In this document: piece by piece, positions 1 to 9,265 of the stretch
How the letters are laid out: each line of letters opens with the position of its first letter
Numbering within the stretch: position 1 is the first letter of the stretch
Source: an uncultured Alphaproteobacteria bacterium
GTDB taxonomy: Bacteria > Pseudomonadota > Alphaproteobacteria > VGEJ01
NCBI GenBank assembly: GCA_913041535.1
Contig: CAJWJK010000004.1
Coordinates: forward strand, 1-64,000
Direction of reading: 5' to 3'
DNA length: 64,000 nt
Made by a program: the position numbers and the translations under genes
The notes under the pieces: model-generated
Told to the model about the DNA's origin: nothing
The model's database searches: none
The model's input: the letters and a program-made list of their open reading frames with translations, nothing else

Positions 1-350
1 AACCCAATACCTCCTCCTTGCTGCATAGTTAGCGCTGCTTCTCTCAAATTTTCGAATATTCCTGTCATGTCATCAGGGATCGTACCCATTACGAAGCAAT
101 TAAAGAGCGTAACCCGACGACCACTACCCGCACCCGCGACTATTCTCCCAGCAGGAATAAAACGAAAATCTTCCATAACGTTATAAAACTTTGACTTCCA
201 AAGTTCTGATTCCCTTTCGTTTGCAGCCAATGCACCAGCAACACGACACCAAGTATCCTCAATTGTCATATCAATGGGCTTCCCATCAGAACCGCGCAAA
301 CGGTACTTCATATCCCATATTTTCTGTGAAATTGGCGTCATAATGGGCAT
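1..350 (-). CDS. nrdJ: Coenzyme B12-dependent (class II) ribonucleotide reductase, N-terminal part, cut by window edge
   Basis: Only the first 116 codons are in the window, read leftwards from an ATG at 350 (a second in-frame ATG lies three codons on). Class II reductases make deoxyribonucleotides from ribonucleotides with adenosylcobalamin, without oxygen dependence. The translated piece contains ISQKIWDMKYRLRG, EDTWCRVAGALA, FIPAGRIVAGAGSGR, TLFNCFVMGTIPDDM and TMQQGGGIG, which match the opening of alphaproteobacterial NrdJ. The Cys of the LFNC motif is in the usual place for the first redox-active cysteine. An in-frame stop lies nine codons upstream of the ATG, so the protein begins here. 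The only hint of a ribosome site is a weak TGAG. The active-site loop and C-terminal cysteines lie outside the window. Confidence 0.88.
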   Translation of the reverse strand, partial: MPIMTPISQKIWDMKYRLRGSDGKPIDMTIEDTWCRVAGALAANERESELWKSKFYNVMEDFRFIPAGRIVAGAGSGRRVTLFNCFVMGTIPDDMTGIFENLREAALTMQQGGGIG

Positions 351-485
351 CCGTATATTCTCAACATACCAAAGTCAGACAAACAAAAAATGCTGCAAAT
401 CTTACCGTGAACAAGATACCACGTGTTCCTCTTCCGTTCTAGATCTTCGGAGAATCCTTTTGCCCAAATAGACCTATAAATGATT

Positions 486-1187
486 TCAACTAAGGCTTAC
501 CGATGACTGCTCTATGGCATTCCTAAGCGATGCTTCAAATTCTGCACGGCCCAAACCTGGTGGGATCAAAGATTGAAATTCGACAACCATTGTACCCGGA
601 TACCGCAGAAAACCCCTCCTCGGCCAACACTTCCCTGAATTCAATGCCACTGGTAGCACTGGAATATCCAATGCTTGATAAAGTGCAGTAATGCCAGGCT
701 GATACGGCACACAAGTACCGGGGCGAGTCCTCGTGCCCTCTGGAAAAATTAAAATGGGCCGGCCTGCGGAAATGGCCTGTTTTGCATCTCGCAGCATGCC
801 CTTAAGAGCGGCAGCACCTCCACGACGGTCAATTGCAATCATACTTGCGTGGCGCAACTCCCAGCCAAAAATAGGAATCCTGTAAAGCTCTTTCTTTAAT
901 ACGAAGCACGGATCATCCAATGCTATATTAAATATTAACGTATCCCATGCGGATTGGTGTTTAGAGGCTACCAAGACAGGCCATGGAGGAATCTTGTCCT
1001 GTCCACGCAATTGAACTCGCTGACCGGGTAGCCATTGCAATAAAAGCACCCCCCGAACCCATACCTTAACTGCGCGTAGAAGCACTGTTCGCGACATCAT
1101 CAGAGACGGTAAAACTAGTATCGCTAAACAACTTGTCCAGCCAAAGAACGCAACATTAAATAGAAATGAACGAACAAAGAGCTTCAC
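486..1187 (-). CDS. plsC: 1-acyl-sn-glycerol-3-phosphate acyltransferase (PlsC family)
   Basis: 233 residues. It transfers an acyl chain to the sn-2 position of lysophosphatidic acid at the inner membrane, giving phosphatidic acid. One hydrophobic helix at about 8-30 anchors it. The catalytic HX4D box is HQSAWD (H77, D82) and the glycerol-phosphate binding box is FPEGTR (about 148-153). The length is normal. The start is GTG and overlaps the stop of the upstream ydcF-like gene by four bases (GTGA), so the two are translationally coupled. It is the last gene of the run gmhB-like - ydcF-like - plsC. PlsC-family acyltransferases also include lipid modifiers with other acceptors, so the exact acceptor is inferred. 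Confidence 0.9.
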   Translation of the reverse strand: MKLFVRSFLFNVAFFGWTSCLAILVLPSLMMSRTVLLRAVKVWVRGVLLLQWLPGQRVQLRGQDKIPPWPVLVASKHQSAWDTLIFNIALDDPCFVLKKELYRIPIFGWELRHASMIAIDRRGGAAALKGMLRDAKQAISAGRPILIFPEGTRTRPGTCVPYQPGITALYQALDIPVLPVALNSGKCWPRRGFLRYPGTMVVEFQSLIPPGLGRAEFEASLRNAIEQSSVSLS

Positions 1188-1846
1188 GACTTGGTATTCT
1201 CGAAGGTAAGGCGAAGTTCAGCGCGAAAAAAACTCACCAAGAATTTGCTATACTCTCGAGCAAGAAGACTGGCAGTGCCAGGCCAAAGCCACCAATTGTC
1301 CAAGTGCACATGGCCTGGCATAACTGGATGAGGAATAAGTTGAATCCTTGGAATTGCATACCCAAGCTCTATCAAGCTACGAGGCATGTGATAGTTCGCG
1401 GTAACTACACGTATGCTTTTATAGCCCTCTTTATGCACCCATTTCGCGGTGGCGGTTGCATTGCCGACGGTATCCTTTGCTTCGTGATCAATCACAATAC
1501 AACAAGAAAAGAGTTCGGGTATTCGCCCCGATATTTCTTCTATACCATCACGGTGCCAACCAACTCCCGCACCAGATAATAACAGTTTTCGTGCCCTTCG
1601 AGCCTCTAGTAACAAGACGCCGGTCTCTATACGTTCTGTGCCCCCAGTTAAGACTACTATTCCGTCTGTGACGGTATATGGATCATCTATTCCACGCGGA
1701 AGCGATGCAGAAAACCAAACCAAACCACCAAACCACGCCGTCCCTGCAACAAAAACCACAATAGCAAAGTACCTCCAGATTAGTGGGATACGACGAGATC
1801 GACGATGAGCCTTCTCTGCGCGTTTTTCTGTTCTATTGAAGGTCAA
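1184..1846 (-). CDS. YdcF-like DUF218 family membrane-anchored protein
   Basis: 220 residues with a basic N-terminus (RRSRR at about 15-19), one transmembrane helix at about 23-46 and a DUF218 domain after it. The domain opens with GIVVLTGGTERIETG (62-76) and continues with LLLSGAG (88-94), the pattern of the YdcF/SanA/ElyC group. These proteins are tied to envelope integrity, and some affect handling of undecaprenyl-linked precursors, but no enzymatic activity is established for this branch. The start is a TTG whose last bases overlap the TGA of the gmhB-like gene (TTGA). Its stop overlaps the plsC start. The tight coupling to plsC and ftsEX supports an envelope role. The substrate is unknown. 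Confidence 0.75.
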   Translation of the reverse strand: MTFNRTEKRAEKAHRRSRRIPLIWRYFAIVVFVAGTAWFGGLVWFSASLPRGIDDPYTVTDGIVVLTGGTERIETGVLLLEARRARKLLLSGAGVGWHRDGIEEISGRIPELFSCCIVIDHEAKDTVGNATATAKWVHKEGYKSIRVVTANYHMPRSLIELGYAIPRIQLIPHPVMPGHVHLDNWWLWPGTASLLAREYSKFLVSFFRAELRLTFENTKS

Positions 1847-2388
1847 CGCTTCTTCCCAACCAATTCACGTGCTGCTGACGCTAAATCTGGATATATATCT
1901 ATTGGAGAAAGATTTGGAGGAATTCCAGAAGCCTCAGTTTCAGCTCCAGATCCCGTCCGCACCAGTATTCGCGGACAGCCAATAGCAGCAGCAGCTTGGA
2001 GATCTACCAACGAGTCACCAATCATAGGCGTATCTTCAGGACTTACACAGAATCGAGAAAGCGCCTCGCGCAACATCCCCACACCTGGCTTTCGCCTTTC
2101 GGTGGGGGCCCATGGTGGATCAGGGCAATGCAGTATTGCATCAATTCGTCCGCCAGCCTTAGCTACCCTTTCTTTTAACAGTCTATGTATTTCGGCAAGC
2201 ATACCCTCGCTAATAATACCACGACCGACACAAGACTGGTTAGTAACAACGACAATGCGATAACCGGCGAGACACAGCTCAGCAACGGCATTTGCTGACC
2301 CAGGAATTAAATGGAGCTCTCGAGGCTCCTTAACATAATCCCGACGCTCTTCATTAAGCACTCCGTCACGATCAAGAAGCAGCAACAT
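1843..2388 (-). CDS. HAD-superfamily phosphatase, GmhB/histidinol-phosphatase type
   Basis: 181 residues from the ATG at 2388. A longer frame up to 2502 exists but would overlap ftsX by almost 100 bases and adds sequence unlike the family. GmhB removes the 7-phosphate of D-glycero-manno-heptose 1,7-bisphosphate for LPS inner core. HAD motifs are clear: LDRDGVLN with D6 and D8, VVTNQ (47-51), a lysine in RRKPG (K100), and MIGDS (122-126). The middle loop begins HCPDPPW as in GmhB, but only the first of the usual four zinc ligands (C88) is present; the His and the C-x-C pair are missing. It may therefore be a zinc-free GmhB or a related phosphatase. It shares an operon with ydcF-like and plsC. 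Confidence 0.72.
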   Translation of the reverse strand: MLLLLDRDGVLNEERRDYVKEPRELHLIPGSANAVAELCLAGYRIVVVTNQSCVGRGIISEGMLAEIHRLLKERVAKAGGRIDAILHCPDPPWAPTERRKPGVGMLREALSRFCVSPEDTPMIGDSLVDLQAAAAIGCPRILVRTGSGAETEASGIPPNLSPIDIYPDLASAARELVGKKR

Positions 2389-2405
2389 GAAAGAAGTTTC
2401 CCACT

Positions 2406-3281
2406 CTAATATAGACGTGCAAGCGTGAAAAAAATGGTTAAACGTATCGTAATCATCGACACCAAAGTAACGACACATGGCAACAACCCCAAAGTCATCC
2501 ACTCAAGAGGAGTGAGCCAAATTTTGCCAATTAAAGGGACCGTAGCATCCGCGGCAACCTCCTGAACCAGTGTGAAGGTTATTAATGTAAGCCCCATTCC
2601 GAGAAAACTGCCAAATATACCTAGTGTGAGTGCTTGGCGTCCGAACTGATTAGCAATATATCTGTCACTGGCCCCGATTACGTGCATGATCTCAACCGTG
2701 CTTTGGTGAACCGCAAAATATGCCTGAGTGCTCAATGCCACGGTCACTACAGCAACGAAGAGGATAAGCCCCACCACGGCTACCGCAATTACCCGAGCTA
2801 AATGACCTAACTTTAGCACGCTATTGATCCACTCTGAGTGATCATCAATGCCGGCGTTAGGCGCGATCTCCGCCAAGCGTTCCATAATTTTGTGTGACGT
2901 GAGCTTCGCTCCAGGTTCAAGACGGACATCAATTAAACGTGGCAGCGGAATATCCCCTAAAACATCTCCACCAATCCAAGGCACTAGAAGCTCTTCTAGT
3001 TCCTCCAGCGGTAATGCTCGGGCCGAATCGACTCCCTCCATTTCATCCAGCATTTTCACAATCGTCTCAAGCGCCTCCTTGTCCCCGGCTTTGGATAATG
3101 GCCCTAGTTGAATGGTTAAATTTGCCTGCAAGTTCCCACTCCAGCGGGAAATTGAACTATCCAGAATCATTGCGCCAATAACTACCAAACCAGAGAGATA
3201 AACCATTACTGCGAGGATGATAGGCAATATCTGGCTCGATGCATGTTGAGAAAATGCTTGATGGCGTCGTAAAAACGGCAT
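2406..3281 (-). CDS. ftsX: Cell division ABC transporter permease FtsX
   Basis: 291 residues. FtsX is the membrane partner of FtsE. In the best-studied systems the complex sits at the division ring and activates murein hydrolases through EnvC-type or PcsB-type partners. Helices lie at about 20-42, 168-190, 214-238 and 262-285, with a large periplasmic loop between the first two that carries the partner-binding region. The start is ATG, 16 bases after the ftsE stop, as expected for one transcription unit. An EnvC homologue is encoded in this window at 42049-43242, which makes an FtsEX-EnvC pathway likely. Nothing looks truncated. Confidence 0.88.
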   Translation of the reverse strand: MPFLRRHQAFSQHASSQILPIILAVMVYLSGLVVIGAMILDSSISRWSGNLQANLTIQLGPLSKAGDKEALETIVKMLDEMEGVDSARALPLEELEELLVPWIGGDVLGDIPLPRLIDVRLEPGAKLTSHKIMERLAEIAPNAGIDDHSEWINSVLKLGHLARVIAVAVVGLILFVAVVTVALSTQAYFAVHQSTVEIMHVIGASDRYIANQFGRQALTLGIFGSFLGMGLTLITFTLVQEVAADATVPLIGKIWLTPLEWMTLGLLPCVVTLVSMITIRLTIFFTLARLY

Positions 3282-3297
3282 TACATCGACCTTCAGA

Positions 3298-3957
3298 TCA
3301 TTGAATCCTCGTTAAACAGCCCTCTTTCAAACGAAGCACAGGGTGCGAAAAACGTGCAACCATACCCTCATCGTGAGTTGCGATGATCACTGTTGTCCCA
3401 ATTTTATTTAGTTCTTCGAATAGTCTCATAAGTCTAACACCTTGGTCTCCATCAACATTGCCGGTTGGCTCATCAGCTATCAAAAGATCCGGTCGACCAA
3501 TAACTGCACGGGCAATTGATACGCGCTGCTTCTCACCATCAGACAGCGTGGCCGGTTTTGAATTCATCTTTCCGTCCAGCCCAACCCACTCTAAAAGTTC
3601 TCTTGCGTTTGCGTTTACACTTTTACCTTCTTCACCAACGATACGTAAAGGAAGTGAAACATTATCTATGCAGGAAAGGTGATCTATTAGACGGAAATCC
3701 TGAAAGACTACCCCTATGCGCCGGCGCATCGCTGCCATTTGGTCACGAGATAAACCTTTCACCACCTGGTCGAAAAGCTCTATGGCGCCGCCAGATGGTG
3801 GATGTGCCAAGTACATGAGTTTTAACAGTGACGTTTTGCCTGCACCACTAGGGCCAGTCAGGAATTGAAATGACCCCGACATGAGATGGAAACTCAGACC
3901 ACGCAATATTTCCGGGCCGCTGCCGTACCGCAGGTCGACCGCGCGAAAGCGCACCAA
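3298..3957 (-). CDS. ftsE: Cell division ATP-binding protein FtsE
   Basis: 219 residues, normal length. It is the ATPase of the FtsEX complex. Walker A is GPSGAGKT (35-42), the Q-loop is VFQDFRLI (about 84-91), the signature is LSDGEKQR (138-145, a D in place of the commoner second G), and Walker B is LLIADEP (158-164) with catalytic E163. The start shown is TTG, seven bases after a good GGAGG; a GTG directly after it is the alternative. It is the first gene of the ftsE-ftsX run, which is followed by gmhB-like, ydcF-like and plsC. Confidence 0.93.
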   Translation of the reverse strand: MVRFRAVDLRYGSGPEILRGLSFHLMSGSFQFLTGPSGAGKTSLLKLMYLAHPPSGGAIELFDQVVKGLSRDQMAAMRRRIGVVFQDFRLIDHLSCIDNVSLPLRIVGEEGKSVNANARELLEWVGLDGKMNSKPATLSDGEKQRVSIARAVIGRPDLLIADEPTGNVDGDQGVRLMRLFEELNKIGTTVIIATHDEGMVARFSHPVLRLKEGCLTRIQ

Positions 3958-4339
3958 AGAAAATCCTCCGCATGCTCACAAGACACACAGGTTACGTTAG
4001 AGAGTCGCACGCCGATCCTTTTTCGTCTAGAGCCCAATTTCCGTCAAAAATGCATAACCGCTTTGCATCCATGTCTACATTTTTGTATCGACCCGCTCAA
4101 CTCTCTTTATTTGCCCATGTGTCACCTTAAGCCAGCCTGCACCTAAACCAATGTCAAAATGAAGAAAATCAAATGAGACTGCAGTCGACCCGATTTATTG
4201 CAGGGCACAATTACTCCGTTCCAAATCACTCGTAAGATGCATGATCAAATGGCTTACTGAAAGGAACTGGACTTCAATACCATATTCAATCTCAAACAGG
4301 TTTCGATGAACATTAATGAATATTCTGCAACAACTGTTG
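3958..4339. other. Intergenic region between ftsE and lysA
   Basis: About 380 bases on the ftsE side of lysA. Both flanking genes run leftwards, so this holds the 3' end of the lysA transcript and the promoter region of ftsE. Apart from the GGAGG before ftsE I see no convincing gene, hairpin terminator or promoter pair. Short frames here show no family resemblance. Confidence 0.4.
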
Positions 4340-5647
4340 TCACATCGTGTCTAACTCAAATGAACGTTCTAGCCACGGAGGCAATGTCTCAATAGACATT
4401 GCCTCATCGATCGGGGATCTAGGACGAACTACAGAATACTCTTCATTATGAACTAATACTTCTGGAATGATTGGTCTACCGTTATAACTTGACGCCATAA
4501 CAGCACCGTAGGCGCCAACACTGAGTATTGCCAACAAACTGCCCGGATCGGGCCGTGCCATTCGACGACCCTTTGCTAATACGTCACTGCTTTCACAAAT
4601 TGGCCCGACAACATCTAAATATTCTGGTTCTGCACTGCTGGAAACAACCGGCACTATCTCGTGAAATGCTCCATACAAAGCTGGTCGCATCAAGTCATTC
4701 ATCGCCGCATCAATTACTGCAAAAAGGCGCCCTCGGGACTCTTTTAATAGTGTGACTTTGCTTATTAGAACTCCAGCGTTACCCACGAGAAACCGCCCAG
4801 GCTCGAGAATTATATCACAATCCAGGTTATCGGTAGCTTTTGAGATAAGCGCCGCATAGCTCTCAACAGACGGTGAAGAGTCAAGTGCCTCGAGGGTTAA
4901 AGGATCAAAATGGTATGGAATACCAAGTCCACCACCTAAATCCACACGTTTAATGTTATGACCATCATCGCGTAAAGATGACACCGCGTCTGCTACATCA
5001 CGAAAAGCAATCTCGAGGGGCTCGAGATTGGTCAGTTGTGAACCAATGTGTATGGCTATTCCACACATTTCCAGACCGGGCATGTTAGATGCTAATCTAT
5101 AAATGTCTCGGGCTTCTGGCCAAGGTATCCCAAACTTATCCCAGACACGCCCAGTAGTGATTTTATCATGAGTACCTGCATCTACATTCGGGTTAATACG
5201 CAGTGCAACTGGAGCAGTTACGCCTCTTGTCTTAGCTATTTCTGCTAACTGCGCTAGTTCTTGCTCGGACTCAACGTTGAACTGCATGATGCCTGCTTCC
5301 AACGCATCCACCATTTCGTCTCCGGTTTTGCCAACTCCCGAAAATACTACGTCACTACCTTGAATGCCTGATGTTAGTGCACGTTTTAACTCACCTCCCG
5401 AAACAACATCGGCACCAGCGCCGAGTCTGGCAAATGTACCAAGAACTGAAAGATTACTGTTGGCCTTGATTGAGTAGCAGATCTTAACCCGATTCCCCGT
5501 GAATGACTGACTAAACTGTTGGTATTGATGCTCTATAGAGGCAGTCGAATAACAATAAAATGGCGTGCCTATATCCCTAGCGACTTCAGAGAGAGATACA
5601 CCTTCTGCGTGAAGAACATCATTTCGGTACCTGAATGCTTGCAACAT
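4340..5647 (-). CDS. lysA: Diaminopimelate decarboxylase
   Basis: 435 residues from the ATG at 5647; an in-frame TTG three codons upstream is the alternative. It is PLP-dependent and converts meso-diaminopimelate to lysine, the last step of lysine synthesis. The PLP lysine is in CYSIKANSN (K61 in this numbering), HIGSQ follows at about 197-201, a glycine-rich phosphate loop is DLGGGLGIPY, and the catalytic Cys is in GPICESSD (C351). It lies 15 bases after lptM and behind argH, an order seen in many proteobacteria (argH-lptM-lysA). dapD and dapE of the same pathway are at 30-34 kb. Confidence 0.95.
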   Translation of the reverse strand: MLQAFRYRNDVLHAEGVSLSEVARDIGTPFYCYSTASIEHQYQQFSQSFTGNRVKICYSIKANSNLSVLGTFARLGAGADVVSGGELKRALTSGIQGSDVVFSGVGKTGDEMVDALEAGIMQFNVESEQELAQLAEIAKTRGVTAPVALRINPNVDAGTHDKITTGRVWDKFGIPWPEARDIYRLASNMPGLEMCGIAIHIGSQLTNLEPLEIAFRDVADAVSSLRDDGHNIKRVDLGGGLGIPYHFDPLTLEALDSSPSVESYAALISKATDNLDCDIILEPGRFLVGNAGVLISKVTLLKESRGRLFAVIDAAMNDLMRPALYGAFHEIVPVVSSSAEPEYLDVVGPICESSDVLAKGRRMARPDPGSLLAILSVGAYGAVMASSYNGRPIIPEVLVHNEEYSVVRPRSPIDEAMSIETLPPWLERSFELDTM

Positions 5648-5662
5648 GAATCTCAACCAAAC

Positions 5663-5857
5663 TCAATTATCGAGGCCATGCCCGCGAGGATGTTGAGGTT
5701 CAGGTTCATCCCAGTTTGTCGGATTTGGAGCATGTAAATCGCCTCGTTTTCCACACGCAGTGATACCGCTAATGATACTAAATAATAGCCCGAGACAAAC
5801 TATCCGTGCACAGAGCACCACGCTAATTCGAGAAGAAAGTATTTGTCTGTCACGCAC
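5663..5857 (-). CDS. lptM: LptM-type small lipoprotein (LPS translocon maturation factor)
   Basis: 64 residues from a GTG two bases after the argH stop, with GGAG about eleven bases upstream inside argH. An ATG at 5920 would force a long overlap with argH and add a non-signal sequence. The N-terminus is basic (R2, R4, R10), followed by a hydrophobic stretch from about 11 to 31 and a lipobox ITAC with C35 as lipidated cysteine. Right after it comes GKRGDL, the short conserved LptM/YifL motif. In E. coli LptM mimics LPS and helps oxidative maturation of LptD; that role is known for the family and inferred here. Position between argH and lysA is the classical one. Confidence 0.75.
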   Translation of the reverse strand: MRDRQILSSRISVVLCARIVCLGLLFSIISGITACGKRGDLHAPNPTNWDEPEPQHPRGHGLDN

Positions 5858-5859
5858 GA

Positions 5860-7278
5860 TTATGGGAGCTCCACCCCTAGCCATTTTAGCCGTGCAGAAG
5901 CTACAGCTTTCCTGACACACGATGGTGCGGTTCCCCCATAACTTTCACGCGATTCTAACGCAGACATAAGATCAAGAATATCCATTGCGGAACCATCAAT
6001 TCGAGAGTCCACGGCCTGCAACTCTTCGAGAGACAGACTCTCCAGCCCGACTCCCTTCGATTCAGCATTGAGCACTATTTTACCTACAACCTCGTGAGCC
6101 TGACGAAAAGGTAAGTCGAGTGTGCGAACTAGATGATCGGCTAGATCAGTAGCGGCAGGAAAACCAACCGATGCAGCCCTCTCCATGGCAGCACAATCAA
6201 TAGCCATATCCGAAATCATGCCTGCCATGGCCCGTATCGCTAGAGACAAAGTTTCAGCAGCGTCAAATACTGGCTCCTTATCCTCTTGCATATCTTTTGA
6301 ATACGCTAAGGGCAAGCCCTTCATGATTACCAACAGTGCTGTAAGATCCCCCACTATTCGACCTGACTTTGAACGCACAAGCTCCGCTGCATCCGGGTTG
6401 CGTTTCTGTGGCAACATAGAAGAACCAGTACTAAAGGAATCTGACAGTTTTATGTACGAAAACGAAGGACTTGCCCATAAAACAATTTCCTCAGCAAGCC
6501 GGGAGAGGTGTCCCGCCGCAATAGCAGAAAAACAAAGAAACTCGATGGCAAAATCACGATCAGACACGGCATCCATTGAATTCGCACTTGGCCGGTCAAA
6601 GCCTAACGCGGTGGCCGTAGATTCTCTATCAATTGGGAATGATGTTCCAGCCAAAGCACCAGATCCAAGGGGGCACTCGTTTAGTCGAATCCGACAGTCC
6701 CGTGCACGAGTTCGATCACGCCCAAGCATTTCAACGTGTGCCAGCATATGATGGCCCAACGTTACCGGCTGTGCTGGTTGCAGGTGAGTAAGACCGGGCA
6801 TGATAGATGAAGCGTGCTTTTCAGCCACTTCTATCAGAGCCGACTGCAGCGTTCGAAGGTCCTTGTCAATAGCGTCAAGTGCATCACGCACCCATAAGCG
6901 AAAGTCAGTCGCTACCTGATCATTTCGGGAACGTGCAGTATGTAGAAAGCCGGCATCATCGCCAATCAATTCAGTTAGGCGTTTTTCGACATGACTATGA
7001 ATGTCCTCAAGACTCCGATCATATTCGACGGTACCAGCAGCGAACTCCTTTTCAATCTTGTCTAGCCCTTTCAAAATTGCATTGCCAACTGAAGGTTTAA
7101 TTATTTTTTTCTTAACCAACATACTGGCATGAGCTCTCGAGCCAGCGATGTCCTGGTAAAATAATTTCTGGTCATAGGCAATCGATGCGTTAATTTCTTC
7201 CATTATCGGCACCGGAGTCCCTTCGAACCGACCGCCCCATTGAGTCTGGTTGAGCGTTGGTTTCCGGCTCTTTCTCAT
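5860..7278 (-). CDS. argH: Argininosuccinate lyase
   Basis: 472 residues from the ATG at 7278, which has AAGGGG five bases upstream; two GTG codons directly before it are less likely starts. It splits argininosuccinate into arginine and fumarate, the last step of arginine synthesis. The fumarase/aspartase-family signature is [12 protein letters not shown] (285-296), with the catalytic loop serines inside it. SRNDQVATD (about 117-125) and GLTHLQPAQ (162-170, His of the active site) are also in place. First gene of argH-lptM-lysA. A likely promoter lies just upstream at 7296-7324. Confidence 0.95.
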   Translation of the reverse strand: MRKSRKPTLNQTQWGGRFEGTPVPIMEEINASIAYDQKLFYQDIAGSRAHASMLVKKKIIKPSVGNAILKGLDKIEKEFAAGTVEYDRSLEDIHSHVEKRLTELIGDDAGFLHTARSRNDQVATDFRLWVRDALDAIDKDLRTLQSALIEVAEKHASSIMPGLTHLQPAQPVTLGHHMLAHVEMLGRDRTRARDCRIRLNECPLGSGALAGTSFPIDRESTATALGFDRPSANSMDAVSDRDFAIEFLCFSAIAAGHLSRLAEEIVLWASPSFSYIKLSDSFSTGSSMLPQKRNPDAAELVRSKSGRIVGDLTALLVIMKGLPLAYSKDMQEDKEPVFDAAETLSLAIRAMAGMISDMAIDCAAMERAASVGFPAATDLADHLVRTLDLPFRQAHEVVGKIVLNAESKGVGLESLSLEELQAVDSRIDGSAMDILDLMSALESRESYGGTAPSCVRKAVASARLKWLGVELP

Positions 7279-7295
7279 CACCACCCCTTATCGAC

Positions 7296-7324
7296 ATAAT
7301 GTACGGTTACACAGTTCAGCTCAA
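7296..7324 (-). promoter_or_regulatory. Possible sigma-70 type promoter of argH-lptM-lysA
   Basis: Read on the minus strand: TTGAGC (7324-7319), 17 bases, CATTAT (7301-7296), which ends 17 bases before the argH ATG. Each hexamer matches the consensus at four of six positions. The short leader is plausible, but no other evidence supports it. Confidence 0.4.
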
Positions 7325-7929
7325 ATAGTGCAATTTTGAACCATTTATGCCCGCATCGAAACTCCGGTAACATCTTTCAGAGGCCGGCCTTCAAATCCAT
7401 CTCTACGGACCGCATCATAAATCTTAACCTGCTCAAGCCTGACAGACCAGCTCTTGAACTCTAATGCAAGTTAATTGCCATAAAAATCACTTATTAACAC
7501 GCAATCATACAGCGTAACGTCGACGCTATTTGAAAATCCGTGGGCACCCCCAGTTACAATGGAGTACTAGTTGGGGCTCAAGTGATGTCCACGACACGAA
7601 TAAAGCAATACCTTTTTCGGCTCGAGACATCGTTTAATCATAAATCCACAATAAACAAGCGATCCCGTACACCTAATGCCCTCTGATCCAACAATTTTTG
7701 GTACACCTTTGGACTATAGCTGTCTTCTTTTAAATCTCAATCGAAGACGTATAAGCGTATCTCTTCAGTACCGTCCCCATAACATTCGGTTTTGACTAGA
7801 ACATAAGGATATACGGCAGACGACTCGTGGCATACATCTGTGTTGTGATAAAATATGCCTAGCTTAGCTCACGTAGGTTGGGTAAAAGTACTTTGGATAG
7901 TTCTGGCTTATCAAATTAAGGAGTTAGTC
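7325..7929. other. Long intergenic region upstream of argH and the DUF378 gene
   Basis: About 600 bases between divergent genes. It must hold promoters for both sides. A GATAAAAT stretch near 7848-7855 could be a -10 element for the DUF378 gene, but no matching -35 stands out. I see no RNA gene, repeat or conserved frame in the remainder. Confidence 0.35.
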
Positions 7930-8154
7930 GTGAAAGTTATTAATGTTATCGCTCAATTAGTATTGATTATCGGTGGCCTGAATTGGGGTCTAATTGGGCT
8001 CGCCCAATACGACATAGTTTCAGGCATATTCGGTGGTGACGGTGCGATTGGCGCGGGCCAAGGCGCAGTACTTCCAGTGATTATCTTCATCGTAGTAGGA
8101 GTGGCAGCACTTTGGGGCATTGTGCAGCTTCGGAGTGTTATGAACGACTCCTAG
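7930..8154 (+). CDS. Small DUF378 membrane protein
   Basis: 74 residues from a GTG at 7930 with AAGGAG six bases upstream. A longer frame from 7855 exists, but its extra 25 residues are not family-like and it has no ribosome site. The start MKVINVIAQLVLIIGG followed by LNWGLIGLAQYD is the DUF378 signature, and there is a second helix VIIFIVVGVAALWGIVQL. It should have two membrane spans with a glycine-rich loop between them. The function of DUF378 proteins is unknown. It stands alone, with a hairpin after it. Confidence 0.75.
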   Translation: MKVINVIAQLVLIIGGLNWGLIGLAQYDIVSGIFGGDGAIGAGQGAVLPVIIFIVVGVAALWGIVQLRSVMNDS

Positions 8155-8200
8155 TCGTTAGAATAATTGATCTATATTCACTCACACTAATTCGAGTCGG

Positions 8201-8230
8201 AAGGACGGGTTAAGTGAATAGCCCGCCCTT
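8201..8230. terminator. Hairpin between the convergent DUF378 and hbd genes
   Basis: AAGGACGGG (8201-8209) and CCCGCCCTT (8222-8230) can pair with one A-C mismatch around a 12-base loop. It lies between the ends of two convergent genes and is followed by short T-rich tails on both strands, so it may serve both. The U-runs are short, so efficiency is doubtful. Confidence 0.4.
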
Positions 8231-8248
8231 TCTGATTCACGAGGTAAC

Positions 8249-9127
8249 TCATCGAGTTGGCGTCGGTTTGTCGGTTGAATAATCGTAAAATCCGCGACCT
8301 GTCTTGCGACCCAGCCAACCTGCCTCAACGTATTTCACCAAAAGTGGACAAGGTCGATATTTGGAATCGGCAAGGCCCTCGTACAGGACCTGCATCACGG
8401 CAAGACAAGTGTCCAACCCAATAAAATCAGCTAGCTGCAAGGGCCCCATGGGGTGTTTAGCACCAAGTCTCAACGCTGTATCAATAGCTTTGACAGAACC
8501 AACGCCCTCATAGAGTACATAAACAGCCTCATTTATCATGGGCAAGAGGATGCGGTTTACAATAAAGGAAGGAAAATCTTCAGAAGCCACTGGCTTCTTA
8601 CCCAGCTCCACCGTGAGTGAGCTGATCATGTCAAACGTCTCTTTATCCGTAGCAATGCCCCGAATGAGTTCAATCAACTCCATCATTGGCACAGGGTTCA
8701 TAAAGTGCATGCCAATAAATTTTGATGGACGGTCAGTAGCTGCAGCAAGCCGAGTGATGGATATAGATGACGTATTAGAAGCCAAAATTGCCTCAGGCTT
8801 GAGCAACGGGCAGAGCGCACCATAGACCGAGCGTTTGACTCCCTCATCCTCGGTTACTGCCTCTATCGCTAGATCGACATCCTTAAAATCTTCAAGATTC
8901 GTCGTCGAATTAATTCGACCCAACGCATCATTCTTATCTTGTTCTGTCACCGTTCCAGCTGATAACTGCCGTCCCATGTTACGAACTATGGTTTGGAGGG
9001 ATTTGTCTATTTGACCCTGATCAACGTCTTGCATCAAAACTTCATATCCGGCAAGAGCAAAAACGTGAGCTATGCCCCCGCCCATTTGGCCAGCACCCAC
9101 TACTCCAATCTTATTTACTTTATCCAT
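8249..9127 (-). CDS. hbd: 3-hydroxybutyryl-CoA dehydrogenase
   Basis: 292 residues. It oxidises (or in reverse forms) 3-hydroxyacyl-CoA with NAD(P) in short-chain fatty acid or polyhydroxybutyrate metabolism. The Rossmann motif GAGQMGG (11-17) is at the N-terminus, ASNTSS (116-121) and HFMNPVP (H141, N144) form the catalytic and CoA-binding region, and the C-terminal helical domain is complete (LGAKHPMGPLQLADFIGLD). Length is that of the stand-alone enzyme. It follows etfB-etfA with a 138-base gap, a common alphaproteobacterial arrangement that supplies acyl-CoA oxidation with its electron carrier. Confidence 0.92.
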   Translation of the reverse strand: MDKVNKIGVVGAGQMGGGIAHVFALAGYEVLMQDVDQGQIDKSLQTIVRNMGRQLSAGTVTEQDKNDALGRINSTTNLEDFKDVDLAIEAVTEDEGVKRSVYGALCPLLKPEAILASNTSSISITRLAAATDRPSKFIGMHFMNPVPMMELIELIRGIATDKETFDMISSLTVELGKKPVASEDFPSFIVNRILLPMINEAVYVLYEGVGSVKAIDTALRLGAKHPMGPLQLADFIGLDTCLAVMQVLYEGLADSKYRPCPLLVKYVEAGWLGRKTGRGFYDYSTDKPTPTR

Positions 9128-9265
9128 GATTCCACCATTTTGCAGTGTGCATCCTTGCTACAGAACATCGGAGTCCATCTCGCCAAAAATGGATGATTCG
9201 CCTTTTTCAATAAGCCTGTTGCGGAATACACTTAAACCAAATCATATACAGGATTGCTAAACTGA

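Noticed and set aside
2389-2502. Longer start for the gmhB-like gene
   Set aside because: Would overlap ftsX by almost 100 bases and place unrelated residues before the LDRDG motif that normally begins the protein.
6185-6751. 188-codon plus-strand open frame inside argH
   Set aside because: Antisense shadow of argH with no recognisable protein features.
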